DNA of 35,602 nucleotides from Elusimicrobiota bacterium (GCA_029008615.1 JAQXJI010000023.1:1-35602); one strand, 5' to 3'; positions 7,701-15,411 are shown, numbered from the stretch's first letter. Made by a program: numbers and translations. Notes: generated by a model not told the origin, from the sequence alone.

Positions 7701-8333
7701 TTCCGGGTTGACGGCGTTTTCTCTGTGTTTGGCGACGAGTTTGTCGTCAATCATTTCTTTCATCGTTTCTTTGGAGATTACGTCAACCATATTAAGTTCG
7801 TGAGAGGTTCTGAAACCGTCAAAGAAGTGCAGGAACGGAACTCTTGCTTCAAGCGTTGAGGCCTGAGCAATCAAAGCGAAGTCCATCGCTTCCTGTCCGT
7901 TGGCGCTGGCGAGCATAGCCCAACCGGTCTGGCGGACGGCCATAACGTCGCTGTGATCGCCGAAAATGGATAAAGCGTGCGTGGCTAAAGCCCTGGCCGA
8001 AACGTGAAAAACGGTGGGCGTAAGCTCACCGGCGATTTTAAACATATTCGGAATCATAAGGAGCAAGCCTTGCGACGCCGTAAAAGTGGTTGTAAGGGCG
8101 CCGGCCGCCAATGCTCCGTGCACCGCGCCGGAAGCGCCGCCTTCGGATTGCATCTCGCTTACTACCGGGACATTGCCCCAGATATTTGTTTCGCCTTTGG
8201 CGGATTTGGCATCGCAAATCTCACCCATTGTGGAAGAAGGCGTAATAGGATAAATTGCTATTACTTCGTTGGTTGCGTGGGCGACGTGGGATACAGCGGT
8301 GTTGCCGTCCATCGCGATTAATTTATTGGACAT
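4791..8333 (-). CDS. nifJ: Pyruvate:ferredoxin (flavodoxin) oxidoreductase
   Basis: This 1180-aa single-chain PFOR has the full length of the homodimeric type. It converts pyruvate and CoA to acetyl-CoA, CO2 and reduced ferredoxin in the cytoplasm. The order is the usual one: N-terminal pyrimidine-binding domain (YPITPSSTMGE near residue 29), central domains, a two-cluster ferredoxin domain (CIQCGICSLVCPHA near 690 and CTGCGACVTNCPAK near 746), then the TPP domain with CAGCGETPY near 818 and GDGWAYDIGYGG near 966. All cluster cysteines checked are present. The start has GAGGAG upstream, and a TTGCCC-17-TACAAT promoter fits. It is monocistronic with its own terminator. It implies anaerobic fermentation with hydrogenase or other ferredoxin-linked partners outside this window. 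Confidence 0.97.
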   Translation of the reverse strand: MSNKLIAMDGNTAVSHVAHATNEVIAIYPITPSSTMGEICDAKSAKGETNIWGNVPVVSEMQSEGGASGAVHGALAAGALTTTFTASQGLLLMIPNMFKIAGELTPTVFHVSARALATHALSIFGDHSDVMAVRQTGWAMLASANGQEAMDFALIAQASTLEARVPFLHFFDGFRTSHELNMVDVISKETMKEMIDDKLVAKHRENAVNPEYPTIRGTAQNPDVYFQGREAVNKFYENTPAVVKKYMAKFAELTGRKYDLFEYVGDADAEKVIVVMASGADVAQTAVEMLKGQKVGVLKVKLFRPFSSVDFINAFPKTVKKIAVLDRTKEPGSLGEPLFQDVCSAFLTKEAKEKFPSTPLIIGGRYGIGSKEFTPAMVKAAFDNLDAKEPITSFILGIEDDLGGKSLKTPVFEANENDGTFNAMFYGLGSDGTVGANKNTMKIISANTDNLAQGYFVYDSKKSGSMTTSHIRFGKKYIRAPYLIEHADFIACHMFSFLERYDILGKAKQGATFLLNAPYSKEEVWDKLPKEVQKQIIDKKLKFYAIDASHIALKTGMGSRTNTIMQTAFFGIAGVIEKDAAIAAIKEAIKKTYSKKGEEIVNKNYAAVDAALDGLHEIKYPDHVTSTISMVPPVPADAPEFVKDVLGKMISYNGDELPTSKMPVGGIFPTGTTQYEKRNIALMVPAWDPSTCIQCGICSLVCPHAAIRIKAYKAEELANAPKTFKSVDGKADLSGLKFTVQVAVEDCTGCGACVTNCPAKNKADATKKAINMVEQLPLRKDERENFKFFLSLKQADVKTKKESVKGSQLQKPLFEFSGACAGCGETPYVKLLTQLHGDHLAIANATGCSSIYGGNLPTTPYCKRDDGKGPAWANSLFEDNAEFGMGIRLAYDQLYSDAAAQLNAIKGELGNDALVDEILNASQKTTAEIDAQRERVAKLKSLTKDERMLALADYLVKKSVWILGGDGWAYDIGYGGLDHVLASGKNVKVLVMDTEVYSNTGGQMSKATPMGAVALFAAAGKSMPKKDLGMIAMTYGNIYVAQICLGANMNQAVQALAEAEAYDGPAIVIAYAHCIAHGIDMSKGLLEAKKAVQSGRWILYRYNPALKEQGLNPLKVDSGEPTIALKDFMSGENRFKALMKNNPARAEQLLKIAEAEYAYRRNLYKQLAALPGQKEEEAKA

Positions 8334-8398
8334 TTACATTCTCCTCAGTTAAGTAGAGCGCGCGCACCCTAAGCAAAGCGCGGCGCGCCAACAAATAC

Positions 8399-8427
8399 AT
8401 TGTATAACTTTATTTCCGCCGGGGCAA
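8399..8427 (-). promoter_or_regulatory. nifJ promoter
   Basis: On the minus strand, TTGCCC (8427-8422), a 17-base spacer and TACAAT (8404-8399). The leader of about 60 nt holds a GC-rich stretch (about 8359-8390) with self-complementary GCGCGC arms. Confidence 0.55.
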
Positions 8428-8477
8428 TATTAAATAATATATATTTGTGCGTACCTTTTATGACTTCCGCTTTGAAG

Positions 8478-8505
8478 TTTCACATTTTCTATTTTTTGCT
8501 AAAAT
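8478..8505 (+). promoter_or_regulatory. Extended -10 promoter, possible leaderless start
   Basis: TGC-TAAAAT (8497-8505) is an extended -10, with a weak -35 TTTCAC (8478-8483) 16 bases upstream. The -10 ends 6 nt before ATG 8512 and no Shine-Dalgarno is present. Confidence 0.5.
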
Positions 8506-8511
8506 GTATCT

Positions 8512-9747
8512 ATGAATATTAAACGCGAATTATGGAAGTATCGTCCTATTTGCTTGGCTTGGGAAAGTTTAAGATACGGCTGGCATAAAACCTTGGGCGG
8601 TTTTATCCGCAAACCTTATTGTATTTGGTACAACTTCGGAAAGCCGTGCCAAGCTTGTAAAAAAGAGTATTTGCCGCTTAATGCGGAATGGTACAAGCTG
8701 CCGCGCCCTTTGTACATACACGAACACGTGTTTTACAATATAGATAATGCCCTTAAAGCCGATGCCGACCTTAAAGGCCTTGCATTGATATTTTTTATGG
8801 GTATAGGCGATTACCTTTACACTACGCCGATGCTGGCCGCTTTAAAGGCTAAATATCCAAAGCTTAAATTTTACGGTTACGTTTCAAAACATTTTGACAG
8901 GAATAATTCGCCCATAGTCGCATCAATGCTTAAAACCAACCCCGCTTTTGAAAAGGTTTTTACTTTTGACGGCTACCGCAATCCCGTAATTTGGAAAAAT
9001 TACAACTACGAAGAAGCTTTTAAAGATATCCCCGAAGGCTTTTTGGCCGTGCCGGTATATTATGAATACGGCGTTGACATCCCACACAGGGTAAACAGCC
9101 TTTTTAAAACTTTTCAGCTTCCTATGCCTGGGGGGAAGGAAACTCCCCGCCCCGTATTTTACTTCCCTAAGAAGCCGGCAGAGCAGGTTAAAAAAACTTT
9201 TACCGAAATTAATTCCGTAGCAAAAAAACGCAAGGGTGTAGTGTTTTTGCAGCTTGATTCCCGCGGTTCCGCCTACACTTATCCGCACCGCGATGATTTA
9301 ATCCGCAGGCTCTTGAGGGAGGGCTATTTCGTCCTTTCCGTTACGCCTTCGGCGGTCGTAGACGAAGATTTTAAAGTGCTAGATATAAAAAAGTTTTCTT
9401 TTAACGAGTCCTGCCATTTGCTTGATTTGATAAAAAAAGAACATAGACTTTACATAATAGCTTTAAATTCCGTATTTTGGGCCGCTTCCGCCGGTTTGGA
9501 CGTACCCAATTTGGGTTTGCAGCATTGGATAGACAAGAAAGTGCATAATCTTTGGTATCCCAATATAACTGTCGTTACCGATTACATTTACAAAAAACTT
9601 CCGAAAAACAAAATGATAATTGCCGGCGAGGCTGATTATACAAGGCACAATAAAAAAATAATTGATTATAAGCCGGAGTTTATAATCAAATGTTTTGATA
9701 AAATGCTTTCAAAACTGGAAGAAAAACCCTCAAACAAAGCCGATTAG
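8512..9747 (+). CDS. GT9-like glycosyltransferase (heptosyltransferase-type)
   Basis: The protein is 411 aa with no signal peptide. Residues around 90-115 (FFMGIGDYLYTTPMLAALKA) match the start of the GT9/ADP-heptose:LPS heptosyltransferase fold, where a G-D pair in a loop is followed by a T-x-P helix. A C-terminal half with VFLQLDSRGSAYTYPHRDDL near 245 and IIALNSVFWAASAGLDVP near 320 fits the nucleotide-sugar-binding half of the GT-B fold. An N-terminal cysteine pair (CQAC near 47) is extra. The role is probably transfer of a sugar to a lipopolysaccharide or other surface glycan on the cytoplasmic face; donor and acceptor are unknown. It stands alone rather than in a glycan cluster. The match is remote, so the family is likely rather than certain. 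Confidence 0.65.
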   Translation: MNIKRELWKYRPICLAWESLRYGWHKTLGGFIRKPYCIWYNFGKPCQACKKEYLPLNAEWYKLPRPLYIHEHVFYNIDNALKADADLKGLALIFFMGIGDYLYTTPMLAALKAKYPKLKFYGYVSKHFDRNNSPIVASMLKTNPAFEKVFTFDGYRNPVIWKNYNYEEAFKDIPEGFLAVPVYYEYGVDIPHRVNSLFKTFQLPMPGGKETPRPVFYFPKKPAEQVKKTFTEINSVAKKRKGVVFLQLDSRGSAYTYPHRDDLIRRLLREGYFVLSVTPSAVVDEDFKVLDIKKFSFNESCHLLDLIKKEHRLYIIALNSVFWAASAGLDVPNLGLQHWIDKKVHNLWYPNITVVTDYIYKKLPKNKMIIAGEADYTRHNKKIIDYKPEFIIKCFDKMLSKLEEKPSNKAD

Positions 9748-9770
9748 CGCTTTGCGTTGAAAGCCATTTA

Positions 9771-9804
9771 AAAAGCCCCGCGGTTTTATTAACGGCGGGG
9801 CTTT
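9771..9804. terminator. Bidirectional terminator between convergent genes
   Basis: AAAGCCCCGC and GCGGGGCTTT arms with A and T tracts on either side serve the glycosyltransferase (plus) and the nitroreductase (minus). Confidence 0.8.
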
Positions 9805-9808
9805 CGGT

Positions 9809-10354
9809 TTAATATTTATTGTAGGAAATGATATCTTTAAATTCTTTCCTGGGGCGTGGGGAGGGCTCTTCGTCCGGGCGGCCGAGCGCGATAAGAATTT
9901 CGCATTTAACGCCGAAGGGCAGTTTTAAAAACTTCTTAGCCTTTTTAGGGTCAAACCAGCCTATCCAACAAGTGCCTAAGCCCAGTTCCTGCGCTTTTAA
10001 CACTATATGTTCCGCCGCTATGCCTTGGTCAATAAGGTAATATTTGGTTCCGCTGATTATTTGCCCGACGCCGGTTTCAAGATTACCTCCGGCTTTGGCG
10101 CATACGGCTATTAAAACCGGCGCGTTGAGGCCTATGCGTTTGCAAGTGGCATAAAGGCCGGTAAAAACGCTTTCGCAAAATTCGTTTTTTGTTTTTTCGT
10201 CGTCAAGGATAACATATTTGCACGGTTGGGAATTACACGCGCTTGGGGCCAAGCGCGCGGCTTCAACGCATTTTTCTATAAGTTCGCGGCTGACCGGCCC
10301 GGGTTTAAATTTTCTTATGCTTCTTCTGTTTTTAATTATTTCGTCTAAAGTCAT
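9809..10354 (-). CDS. Nitroreductase-family flavoprotein
   Basis: The 181-aa protein is of typical length. It opens with MTLDEIIKNRRSIRKF, the hallmark R-R-S-I-R-x-F that binds FMN phosphate, then ARLAPSACNSQPCKYV (residues about 36-51) and GLGTCWIGWFDPKKAK near 132, all standard for the FMN-dependent nitroreductase fold. The enzyme uses NAD(P)H to reduce nitro compounds, quinones or similar substrates; the true substrate is not readable. An in-frame TTG lies six codons upstream, but AAAGGA sits at a proper distance before the ATG at 10354, so I take the ATG. It is divergent from the aldolase gene and shares a terminator with the glycosyltransferase. Confidence 0.88.
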   Translation of the reverse strand: MTLDEIIKNRRSIRKFKPGPVSRELIEKCVEAARLAPSACNSQPCKYVILDDEKTKNEFCESVFTGLYATCKRIGLNAPVLIAVCAKAGGNLETGVGQIISGTKYYLIDQGIAAEHIVLKAQELGLGTCWIGWFDPKKAKKFLKLPFGVKCEILIALGRPDEEPSPRPRKEFKDIISYNKY

Positions 10355-10412
10355 AAAAATCCTTTTGCTCAATATTTCCGCCGCGGCTAAAATCCCCGAC
10401 GTTGCGGTCTTA

Positions 10413-10442
10413 TTTACTTTATTTTAACAAAATTAGTACAAT
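10413..10442 (+). promoter_or_regulatory. fba promoter
   Basis: TTTACT (10413-10418), an 18-base spacer and TACAAT (10437-10442). The leader to ATG 10478 contains GGAGG. Confidence 0.5.
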
Positions 10443-10477
10443 GGAAGTGAAATAAAACTTATGGAGGCAATTTTTAT

Positions 10478-11452
10478 ATGACAGTTTCCTATAAAGAACT
10501 TGGCTTCGTGAACACCAAAGAAATGTTTGCCAAAGCTATGAAAGAAGGTTACGCCGTACCGGCTTACAACTTTAACAATATGGAGCAGCTTCAGGCCATT
10601 ATTACCGCCTGCACGGAATCACGCTCCCCGGTAATTTTGCAGGTATCCAAAGGCGCCAGAAACTACGCCGACGCCACCTTGCTCCGCTGGATGGGCCGCG
10701 GCGCCATTGAAATGATGAAAAAGATGGGCGACGCCGTCCCCGTAGCCCTTCACTTGGATCACGGCGATACTTTCGAACTCTGCAAAGACTGCATTGATTC
10801 AGGTTTCTCTTCCGTAATGATTGACGGTTCCCATTTGCCTTATGAAGAAAACATCGCCTTAACCAAAAAAGTAGTGGAATATGCCCACCAATTTGACGTT
10901 ACCGTCGAAGGCGAACTCGGCGTTTTGGCTGGTATCGAAGATGAAGTTTCCGCCGAAAAGCACACCTATACCGATCCCGCCCAGGTTGAAGATTTCGTAA
11001 AGAGAACTGGCGTTGATTCCTTGGCGATTTCAATCGGAACCAGCCACGGTGCTTATAAATTTAAAGTGAAACCTGGCGAAAGCGTACCTCCTTTGCGCTT
11101 TGACATCTTGGCCGAAGTTGAAAAACGCTTGCCCGGCTTCCCTATCGTATTGCACGGCGCTTCCAGCGTAGACCAAAAAGCCGTCGCCACAATCAACAAA
11201 TACGGCGGCAAACTTGATAATGCAGTCGGCGTACCCGAAGAACAGCTCAGAAAAGCCGCCAAGAGCGCAGTTTGCAAAATCAACGTAGACTCCGACGGCA
11301 GGCTCGTAATGACTGCCGCCATCAGGAAAGTCTTTGCGGAAAAACCGGCCGAATTTGACCCGCGCAAATATTTAGGCCCGGCCAGAACTGACCTTATCGC
11401 TATGTATAAAGAGAAAAACGAAAAGGTTTTGGGTTCCGCAGGCAGATATTAA
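10478..11452 (+). CDS. fba: Class II fructose-1,6-bisphosphate aldolase
   Basis: This 324-aa zinc-dependent aldolase cleaves fructose-1,6-bisphosphate to dihydroxyacetone phosphate and glyceraldehyde-3-phosphate in glycolysis, or runs in reverse. Visible key residues are HLDHGD, with catalytic Asp94 and zinc His95; GTSHGAYKF with His190; and LHGASS with His226, the other zinc ligands. VEGELGVLAGIED (about 143-155) is the conserved metal-site helix region. It has GGAGG before the ATG and its own promoter and terminator, so it is monocistronic. Its codon use (many GCC, GGC, AAA) looks like that of a highly expressed gene. Class II aldolases of this type are common in anaerobes. Confidence 0.96.
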   Translation: MTVSYKELGFVNTKEMFAKAMKEGYAVPAYNFNNMEQLQAIITACTESRSPVILQVSKGARNYADATLLRWMGRGAIEMMKKMGDAVPVALHLDHGDTFELCKDCIDSGFSSVMIDGSHLPYEENIALTKKVVEYAHQFDVTVEGELGVLAGIEDEVSAEKHTYTDPAQVEDFVKRTGVDSLAISIGTSHGAYKFKVKPGESVPPLRFDILAEVEKRLPGFPIVLHGASSVDQKAVATINKYGGKLDNAVGVPEEQLRKAAKSAVCKINVDSDGRLVMTAAIRKVFAEKPAEFDPRKYLGPARTDLIAMYKEKNEKVLGSAGRY

Positions 11453-11463
11453 TATTCAGTTTG

Positions 11464-11490
11464 AAAGCCCCGCTTCGGCGGGGCTTTTTT
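11464..11490 (+). terminator. Intrinsic terminator of fba
   Basis: An AAAGCCCCGC / GCGGGGCTTT stem with a four-base loop is followed by six T. Confidence 0.9.
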
Positions 11491-11578
11491 ATGCCCTGAA
11501 GGATATCAAACTTAAAATATCGGCGGTTGTAAAAATCATCCCCGCCGAAAATTCCCAAAAATAATTTTTGCGGAAAAT

Positions 11579-11609
11579 AAAAAAGCTCCTTATAAAAGGA
11601 GCGTTTTTT
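11579..11609 (-). terminator. Intrinsic terminator of the aquaporin gene
   Basis: On the minus strand, GCTCC and GGAGC arms with flanking A-T pairs lead into a T tract. The A and T tracts on both sides could let it work in both directions. Confidence 0.7.
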
Positions 11610-11636
11610 CTTTAAAAGTTTTTAGCGTCAAATAAC

Positions 11637-12314
11637 TTATTTGGCTTTTTTAAAGTATTTATAGATGCCGGCAGCAAAAGCTGCACCGACAAACGGGGCG
11701 ACTATAAAAACCCAAACTTGCGCCAAAGCTTCGCCGCCAAGCACCAAAGCGGGGCCGATGCTCCTTGCGGGGTTCACGGAAGTGCCGGTTAAAGGTATGC
11801 CCATTATGTGAACAAAAGTTAAGGTCAAACCGATAATCAAACCGGCGATGACGCTTGTTTTTTCTCCGTCGGTAGCGCCAAGCACCGTAAGGACAAATAC
11901 CATAGTCAAAATAACTTCGGTCAGCAAAGCTCCCCAAACGCTTAAACCTACGGCTGAAGCGTCCCCGTAGCCGTTTGCGCCCAAGCCGGTGGCCGTTATG
12001 GAAGTAAAATCACTCATCGAAATTAAAGCCGCCAAAACCAAAGCCGCGATAATCGCACCTATTACTTGCGCGGCTATATAACCCGCCAAGTCTTTACCGT
12101 TCATTCTGCCGGTAAGATACACGCCCAATGAAACTGCCGGGTTAATATGGCAGCCCGAAACATTGCCTATGGCGTAAGCCATAGCCACTATTGAAAGACC
12201 GAATGCAAAAGCTATGCCTAAATTGCCAAGGTCCACGCCGGCTATCGCGGCCGAACCGCAGCCGAAAAACGTAAGCACGAAAGTGCCTAAGAGTTCCGCT
12301 AAATATTTCTTCAT
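11637..12314 (-). CDS. aqpZ: Aquaporin (MIP family), AqpZ-like
   Basis: The 225-aa inner-membrane channel has six hydrophobic segments and the two half-helix motifs: NPA in CHINPAVSLG (about residues 55-64) and NPA in TSVNPARSIGPAL (about 178-190). The Arg after the second NPA belongs to the selectivity filter. His in the first motif, and short loops without the insertions typical of glycerol facilitators, favour a water channel, but glycerol or other small solutes cannot be excluded. GGAGG lies just before the ATG. It is monocistronic and divergent from the secreted trypsin-fold gene. Confidence 0.92.
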   Translation of the reverse strand: MKKYLAELLGTFVLTFFGCGSAAIAGVDLGNLGIAFAFGLSIVAMAYAIGNVSGCHINPAVSLGVYLTGRMNGKDLAGYIAAQVIGAIIAALVLAALISMSDFTSITATGLGANGYGDASAVGLSVWGALLTEVILTMVFVLTVLGATDGEKTSVIAGLIIGLTLTFVHIMGIPLTGTSVNPARSIGPALVLGGEALAQVWVFIVAPFVGAAFAAGIYKYFKKAK

Positions 12315-12411
12315 AATAATCCTCCGTTAAGTTTATATACTGTATTTTATAAAAAATCGAAAGCAGGGCGCATAGGTCATAAGCCCTATTTTGGGGTGGG
12401 CCTTTTTTCTC

Positions 12412-12441
12412 TTGTAAAATTACATAAGTAAAAACTATAAT
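12412..12441 (+). promoter_or_regulatory. Promoter of the trypsin-fold gene
   Basis: TTGTAA (12412-12417), an 18-base spacer and TATAAT (12436-12441). AGGAG precedes ATG 12469. Confidence 0.6.
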
Positions 12442-12468
12442 TAAAATATATTCTAGAGGAGAAAAATA

Positions 12469-13485
12469 ATGTCAATTAAAAAAACAGTTGCAATTTTAAG
12501 TCTTGCTCTTTTGTCGCCTTTTGTTTGCGCGTCCGAAATGGATTCTTTCTTGGAGCAGAACGGGGCGAACTCTGCTGCTTTGGGTTCGGCGCTTGCGGCG
12601 GCCGCATCGGCTGTGGTGAAAACCGACGGCTACAAATATAATTATAAGCCGATAGTTTTTGAACTTACCACTACCCATCACAGAACTATTTATGTGCTTA
12701 ACGGCGTTGGCGAAAGGGTAAATATAAGTTATAAAGACGACGGCCTCTGGGGCAAGGGCGCTGGGGATTTTGAAGCCAAATGTTACGGCACTTTGCTTAA
12801 TAAAGATTATATGCTTACGCATAAGCACTGTTTGGGACTTCCTGATATGGACTATAATGACCCTGACGTACTTGAAGAAGCTTGGCTTGAATGGGAGCCT
12901 ATATCTATGAAATTTAAAAAAGACGGCCGCGAACTTTATTTTAATATGAAGGATATTGGTAGCAATTATTGGATTGACGAAAAGAGCGGCGCGGCTTTGG
13001 TAAAAATAAGCAATTTGTGCCTGCAGAAACACGCCACTTCCGCCAGCAATGTTTGCGTAGCTTTTTGGGAGTGGGCGACTAGCTCAGAAGGGGAAAAATT
13101 CAGCATAAAAAACAATTACGGCACCGTAATTTTATCCAATATAAACGCTAATGACAATGTGCAGGATTCTTTCTTGGGAAGAGTTTTCTTTACGCCCAAC
13201 GGTGAAGACAGAACCGCCGCTTCCGTAAAGAAGGGCGTACTTACCCTTAAAGGCTCCGCGAAGAAAACTTTACTTGCCGAACCTATTTTCCACAGAGCGA
13301 ACGGAACTACTAATATATTGGTCGGTATAAAGAAATCCAGCGAACGCGTTGAGAAAACTGTTGAGTATACCAAAACCAACGATTACGCTTTATTCTCTTC
13401 CGATTTTACCAAACTTATCAAGAGCGTCATCAAAAAAGGCGGAGTTAAACTTACTAAGGATTTAAAAAATCAGACTTCGCTTTAG
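12469..13485 (+). CDS. Secreted trypsin-fold protein, probably catalytically inactive
   Basis: The 338-aa precursor has a clear signal peptide (cleavage near residue 21, VCA|SE). Residues 105-121, CYGTLLNKDYMLTHKHC, line up with the trypsin segment running from Cys42 to His57-Cys58, with the same 16-residue cysteine spacing. This points to an S1-type serine protease fold. The later hallmarks are damaged: where the catalytic Asp is expected there is KSGAALVKI (172-180), without Asp. Where GDSGGP is expected there is GSAKKTLLAEPIF (262-274), without the Ser motif, followed by the usual LVGI. So only the His survives. A non-enzymatic binding or inhibitory role is inference; a very divergent active protease is the alternative. 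It stands alone with its own promoter and terminator. Confidence 0.7.
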   Translation: MSIKKTVAILSLALLSPFVCASEMDSFLEQNGANSAALGSALAAAASAVVKTDGYKYNYKPIVFELTTTHHRTIYVLNGVGERVNISYKDDGLWGKGAGDFEAKCYGTLLNKDYMLTHKHCLGLPDMDYNDPDVLEEAWLEWEPISMKFKKDGRELYFNMKDIGSNYWIDEKSGAALVKISNLCLQKHATSASNVCVAFWEWATSSEGEKFSIKNNYGTVILSNINANDNVQDSFLGRVFFTPNGEDRTAASVKKGVLTLKGSAKKTLLAEPIFHRANGTTNILVGIKKSSERVEKTVEYTKTNDYALFSSDFTKLIKSVIKKGGVKLTKDLKNQTSL

Positions 13486-13504
13486 TAAGAACTTTATAAA
13501 TTTG

Positions 13505-13530
13505 AAAGCCCCGGTTTTACCGGGGCTTTT
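13505..13530 (+). terminator. Intrinsic terminator of the trypsin-fold gene
   Basis: A GAAAGCCCCGG / CCGGGGCTTTT stem with a five-base loop. Confidence 0.88.
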
Positions 13531-14177
13531 AATTTTACTCGGTCTAAGTTACGCACTCGCGTTTTTTACTCGCGAGCCGCTAGGTTCTCGCGGCTAGCAC
13601 TTCGCCGCTTTTAACTTGTGAGCTGTTAAGTTTTCATTGCTAGCAATTTTCCATATTTGTGTAAATTTAAGTTTTTTCTTCATTCGGATACCTCGCTCGC
13701 TCCGCTCGCATAGCTGCAAGTATACCTCAATCAGAATAAAACATAAATTTCCGTCAAATCTGAAAAATCACGCTGCTTCTATACTCGCACGCTGAAAATT
13801 TTACTCTTTCAGTCTTATTGACTTATCCCTGACTTCCCTAATATATTTGCTCTTCTTTTAAAAAACTTTTTCTTTATACTTCAATATATAAACTTACTCG
13901 GTTGCAAAATTCTTCCATAACTTTTTTACTGTTTAACGTAGGTCGGGCTTTGCCCGAAGGCTTTCCTTTTTAAGTTGTCATGCTGAACTTGACTTAAGCA
14001 TCCTGCCGTAACTATTTACAACAAGATCCTGAAACAAGTTCAGGATGATAATAACAAGGAATGTCAGGCGTAGCCTGACCTGCATTTATCTATTAATTTG
14101 CCTTTCTTTTATTATTCATTTTTTTAGTGTTGTTTGACGTGTCGTACGTCGGGGCGTTTTTAAAAATTAAAAAACAG
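13531..14177. repeat. Gene-free, repeat-dense spacer before cassette 3
   Basis: No gene was seen. In order it holds an AGCCGC/GCGGCT inverted repeat (about 13575-13600), hairpin element C (13641-13773), TCGGGC/GCCCGA (13943-13957), the CAGGAT palindrome block (14000-14048), GTCAGGC/GCCTGAC (14063-14079) and GTCGTACGTC (14141-14150). Several of these recur upstream of cassettes 1 and 2. I find no ORF with a good ribosome site. Confidence 0.55.
13641..13773. repeat. Intergenic hairpin element C
   Basis: The outer arms are those of element A (AAATTTAAGTTTT and its complement with flanking bases). The 44-base centre (13685-13728) is the reverse complement of the centre of element B (340-383) with four transitions. 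It is therefore a hybrid of the other two, showing that arms and centre can be exchanged or that the centre can invert. Confidence 0.6.
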
Positions 14178-14204
14178 TTGACTTGTTTTTTTTTTTGATA
14201 AATT
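14178..14204 (+). promoter_or_regulatory. Poly-T spacer promoter, cassette 3 (T11)
   Basis: TTGACT (14178-14183) and TAAATT (14199-14204) are separated by 15 bases with 11 T (14186-14196). By spacing this should be the weakest of the three. The conserved leader follows, with stem arms at 14214-14223 and 14266-14275. Confidence 0.6.
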
Positions 14205-14297
14205 TAGCTCATAAATCGGCCTGCGAAGTATGAGATATCTATGTTTTAGCTTAGGTTAGTTTAAACAGGCAGATTAACTCTAAAGGAGGGAAAAAAG

Positions 14298-15128
14298 ATG
14301 CTAAAAAATAAAACGGTTAGGAAAAGATTTATAAGCAAAATCTTATCACTGTTAGCTTTATTTGTAGTTGTATCCACACCTGCTTTATTTGCGGTAGTGC
14401 CTTCATGCACCGGTGTTGGGGATCAAAATACAAGATATGGCACAATAAACGGAACATGCTGGGCTTATTATTGCAATAATGGAACTGTTACAAAATTAGG
14501 AACCGTGGCTAATTCTTACTGTGCGGCTTGTAGCGGCGTGAAATACGCACCTTCGGGGAATTGCGGTACATGTGAATATAAATGCTGCAGTGACGGAAAC
14601 TGGAGCGGATGTAACCAGGTATGTCCAGATCCTAGTGCGGCTTGTTCAAGCAGTCAATGCTGGGACGGCTCAAAGTGTGCGAATCAGCCGTCATCAGAAT
14701 TACAATATAACGGACACTGTTTCTTTCATTGGAGAAACTGCACCTGTAATAAAGGAACAGGTTGGAGTTGCACGCAGATTCCTGCAGATATTCAAGATGG
14801 CAGTTGGGGCGCTCAGACAAGCAAACAATTTAATAACGCTACTGGTGTATGTAGTACTCGTGTAAATATGTCTGAGGCAGCTGTGCTATCTTGTAGGAGG
14901 CAAGGGGCAAGTGTGCGTGGAATACCGCTTGAGCAAATGGGGGACGGGAAGAGTGTTCATACCGGTGAGTGCTTTGCGGTTACCTCTTGTAAATGTAATA
15001 ACTCTGGTAAGACTCTTACGGTGGACCAATTAGGTAATCTCCGTACGTACTGTACGGGCTACGGCAGTACTGGCGCTACATGCTATGGTAAGACTCTTAC
15101 TTGCAGCACACACAAGTCGCCTTGTTGA
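14298..15128 (+). CDS. Secreted 27-cysteine protein, paralogue 3
   Basis: This 276-aa precursor is colinear with the 605 protein over its whole length, including the C-terminal half (CRRQGASVRGIPLEQMGDG and the ending CSTHKSPC). Many scattered substitutions separate them, but all 27 Cys are kept. The signal peptide is nearly identical; the first mature cysteine follows VPS instead of VAS, which fits a lipobox poorly and favours signal peptidase I. AGGAGGG lies 7 nt upstream of ATG. The gene lies more than 10 kb from the other two yet has the same promoter, leader and terminator, so the unit that was copied is the entire cassette. Function unknown. Confidence 0.85.
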   Translation: MLKNKTVRKRFISKILSLLALFVVVSTPALFAVVPSCTGVGDQNTRYGTINGTCWAYYCNNGTVTKLGTVANSYCAACSGVKYAPSGNCGTCEYKCCSDGNWSGCNQVCPDPSAACSSSQCWDGSKCANQPSSELQYNGHCFFHWRNCTCNKGTGWSCTQIPADIQDGSWGAQTSKQFNNATGVCSTRVNMSEAAVLSCRRQGASVRGIPLEQMGDGKSVHTGECFAVTSCKCNNSGKTLTVDQLGNLRTYCTGYGSTGATCYGKTLTCSTHKSPC

Positions 15129-15170
15129 ATTTGTTAGCATTCAGCTGACAATAAACCTCAAAACTAACCG

Positions 15171-15205
15171 CCCCGCCCGAGCGAAAGCCAAGGCGGGGTT
15201 TTTCT
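15171..15205 (+). terminator. Intrinsic terminator of cassette 3
   Basis: A CCCCGCC / GGCGGGG stem with an inner GCGAAAGC-like loop, then a T tract. The upstream 40 bases match those after cassette 1, the stem itself that of cassette 2. Confidence 0.85.
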
Positions 15206-15217
15206 TTGCGGGGGGGA

Positions 15218-15298
15218 TTAACTTTTAAACGCGGTTTTTATATAATCAAGGACAGAATTATTGCTTACTGAGGTTTTCACTTGGCGTGAAAACTTTTT
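15218..15298 (+). promoter_or_regulatory. Promoter followed by a short hairpin with T tract
   Basis: TTAACT (15218-15223), a 17-base spacer and TATAAT (15241-15246) form a good promoter. About 27 bases later a perfect hairpin, GTTTTCAC (15273-15280) and GTGAAAAC (15286-15293), is followed by five T (15294-15298), like a terminator. The product would be a transcript of only about 45 nt, or read-through into the structured stretch at 15412. No ORF fits the short unit. Confidence 0.4.
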
Positions 15299-15411
15299 AT
15301 AGGCCTTAAGTCCCATATTAAAATAGGTCTGAAATCCGCTTGTTAGCCTGCTCAAAAACAGATAAAATTAGTATATAAGAAATTTGTAAATCTTAGTAAA
15401 AGGATACCGAG

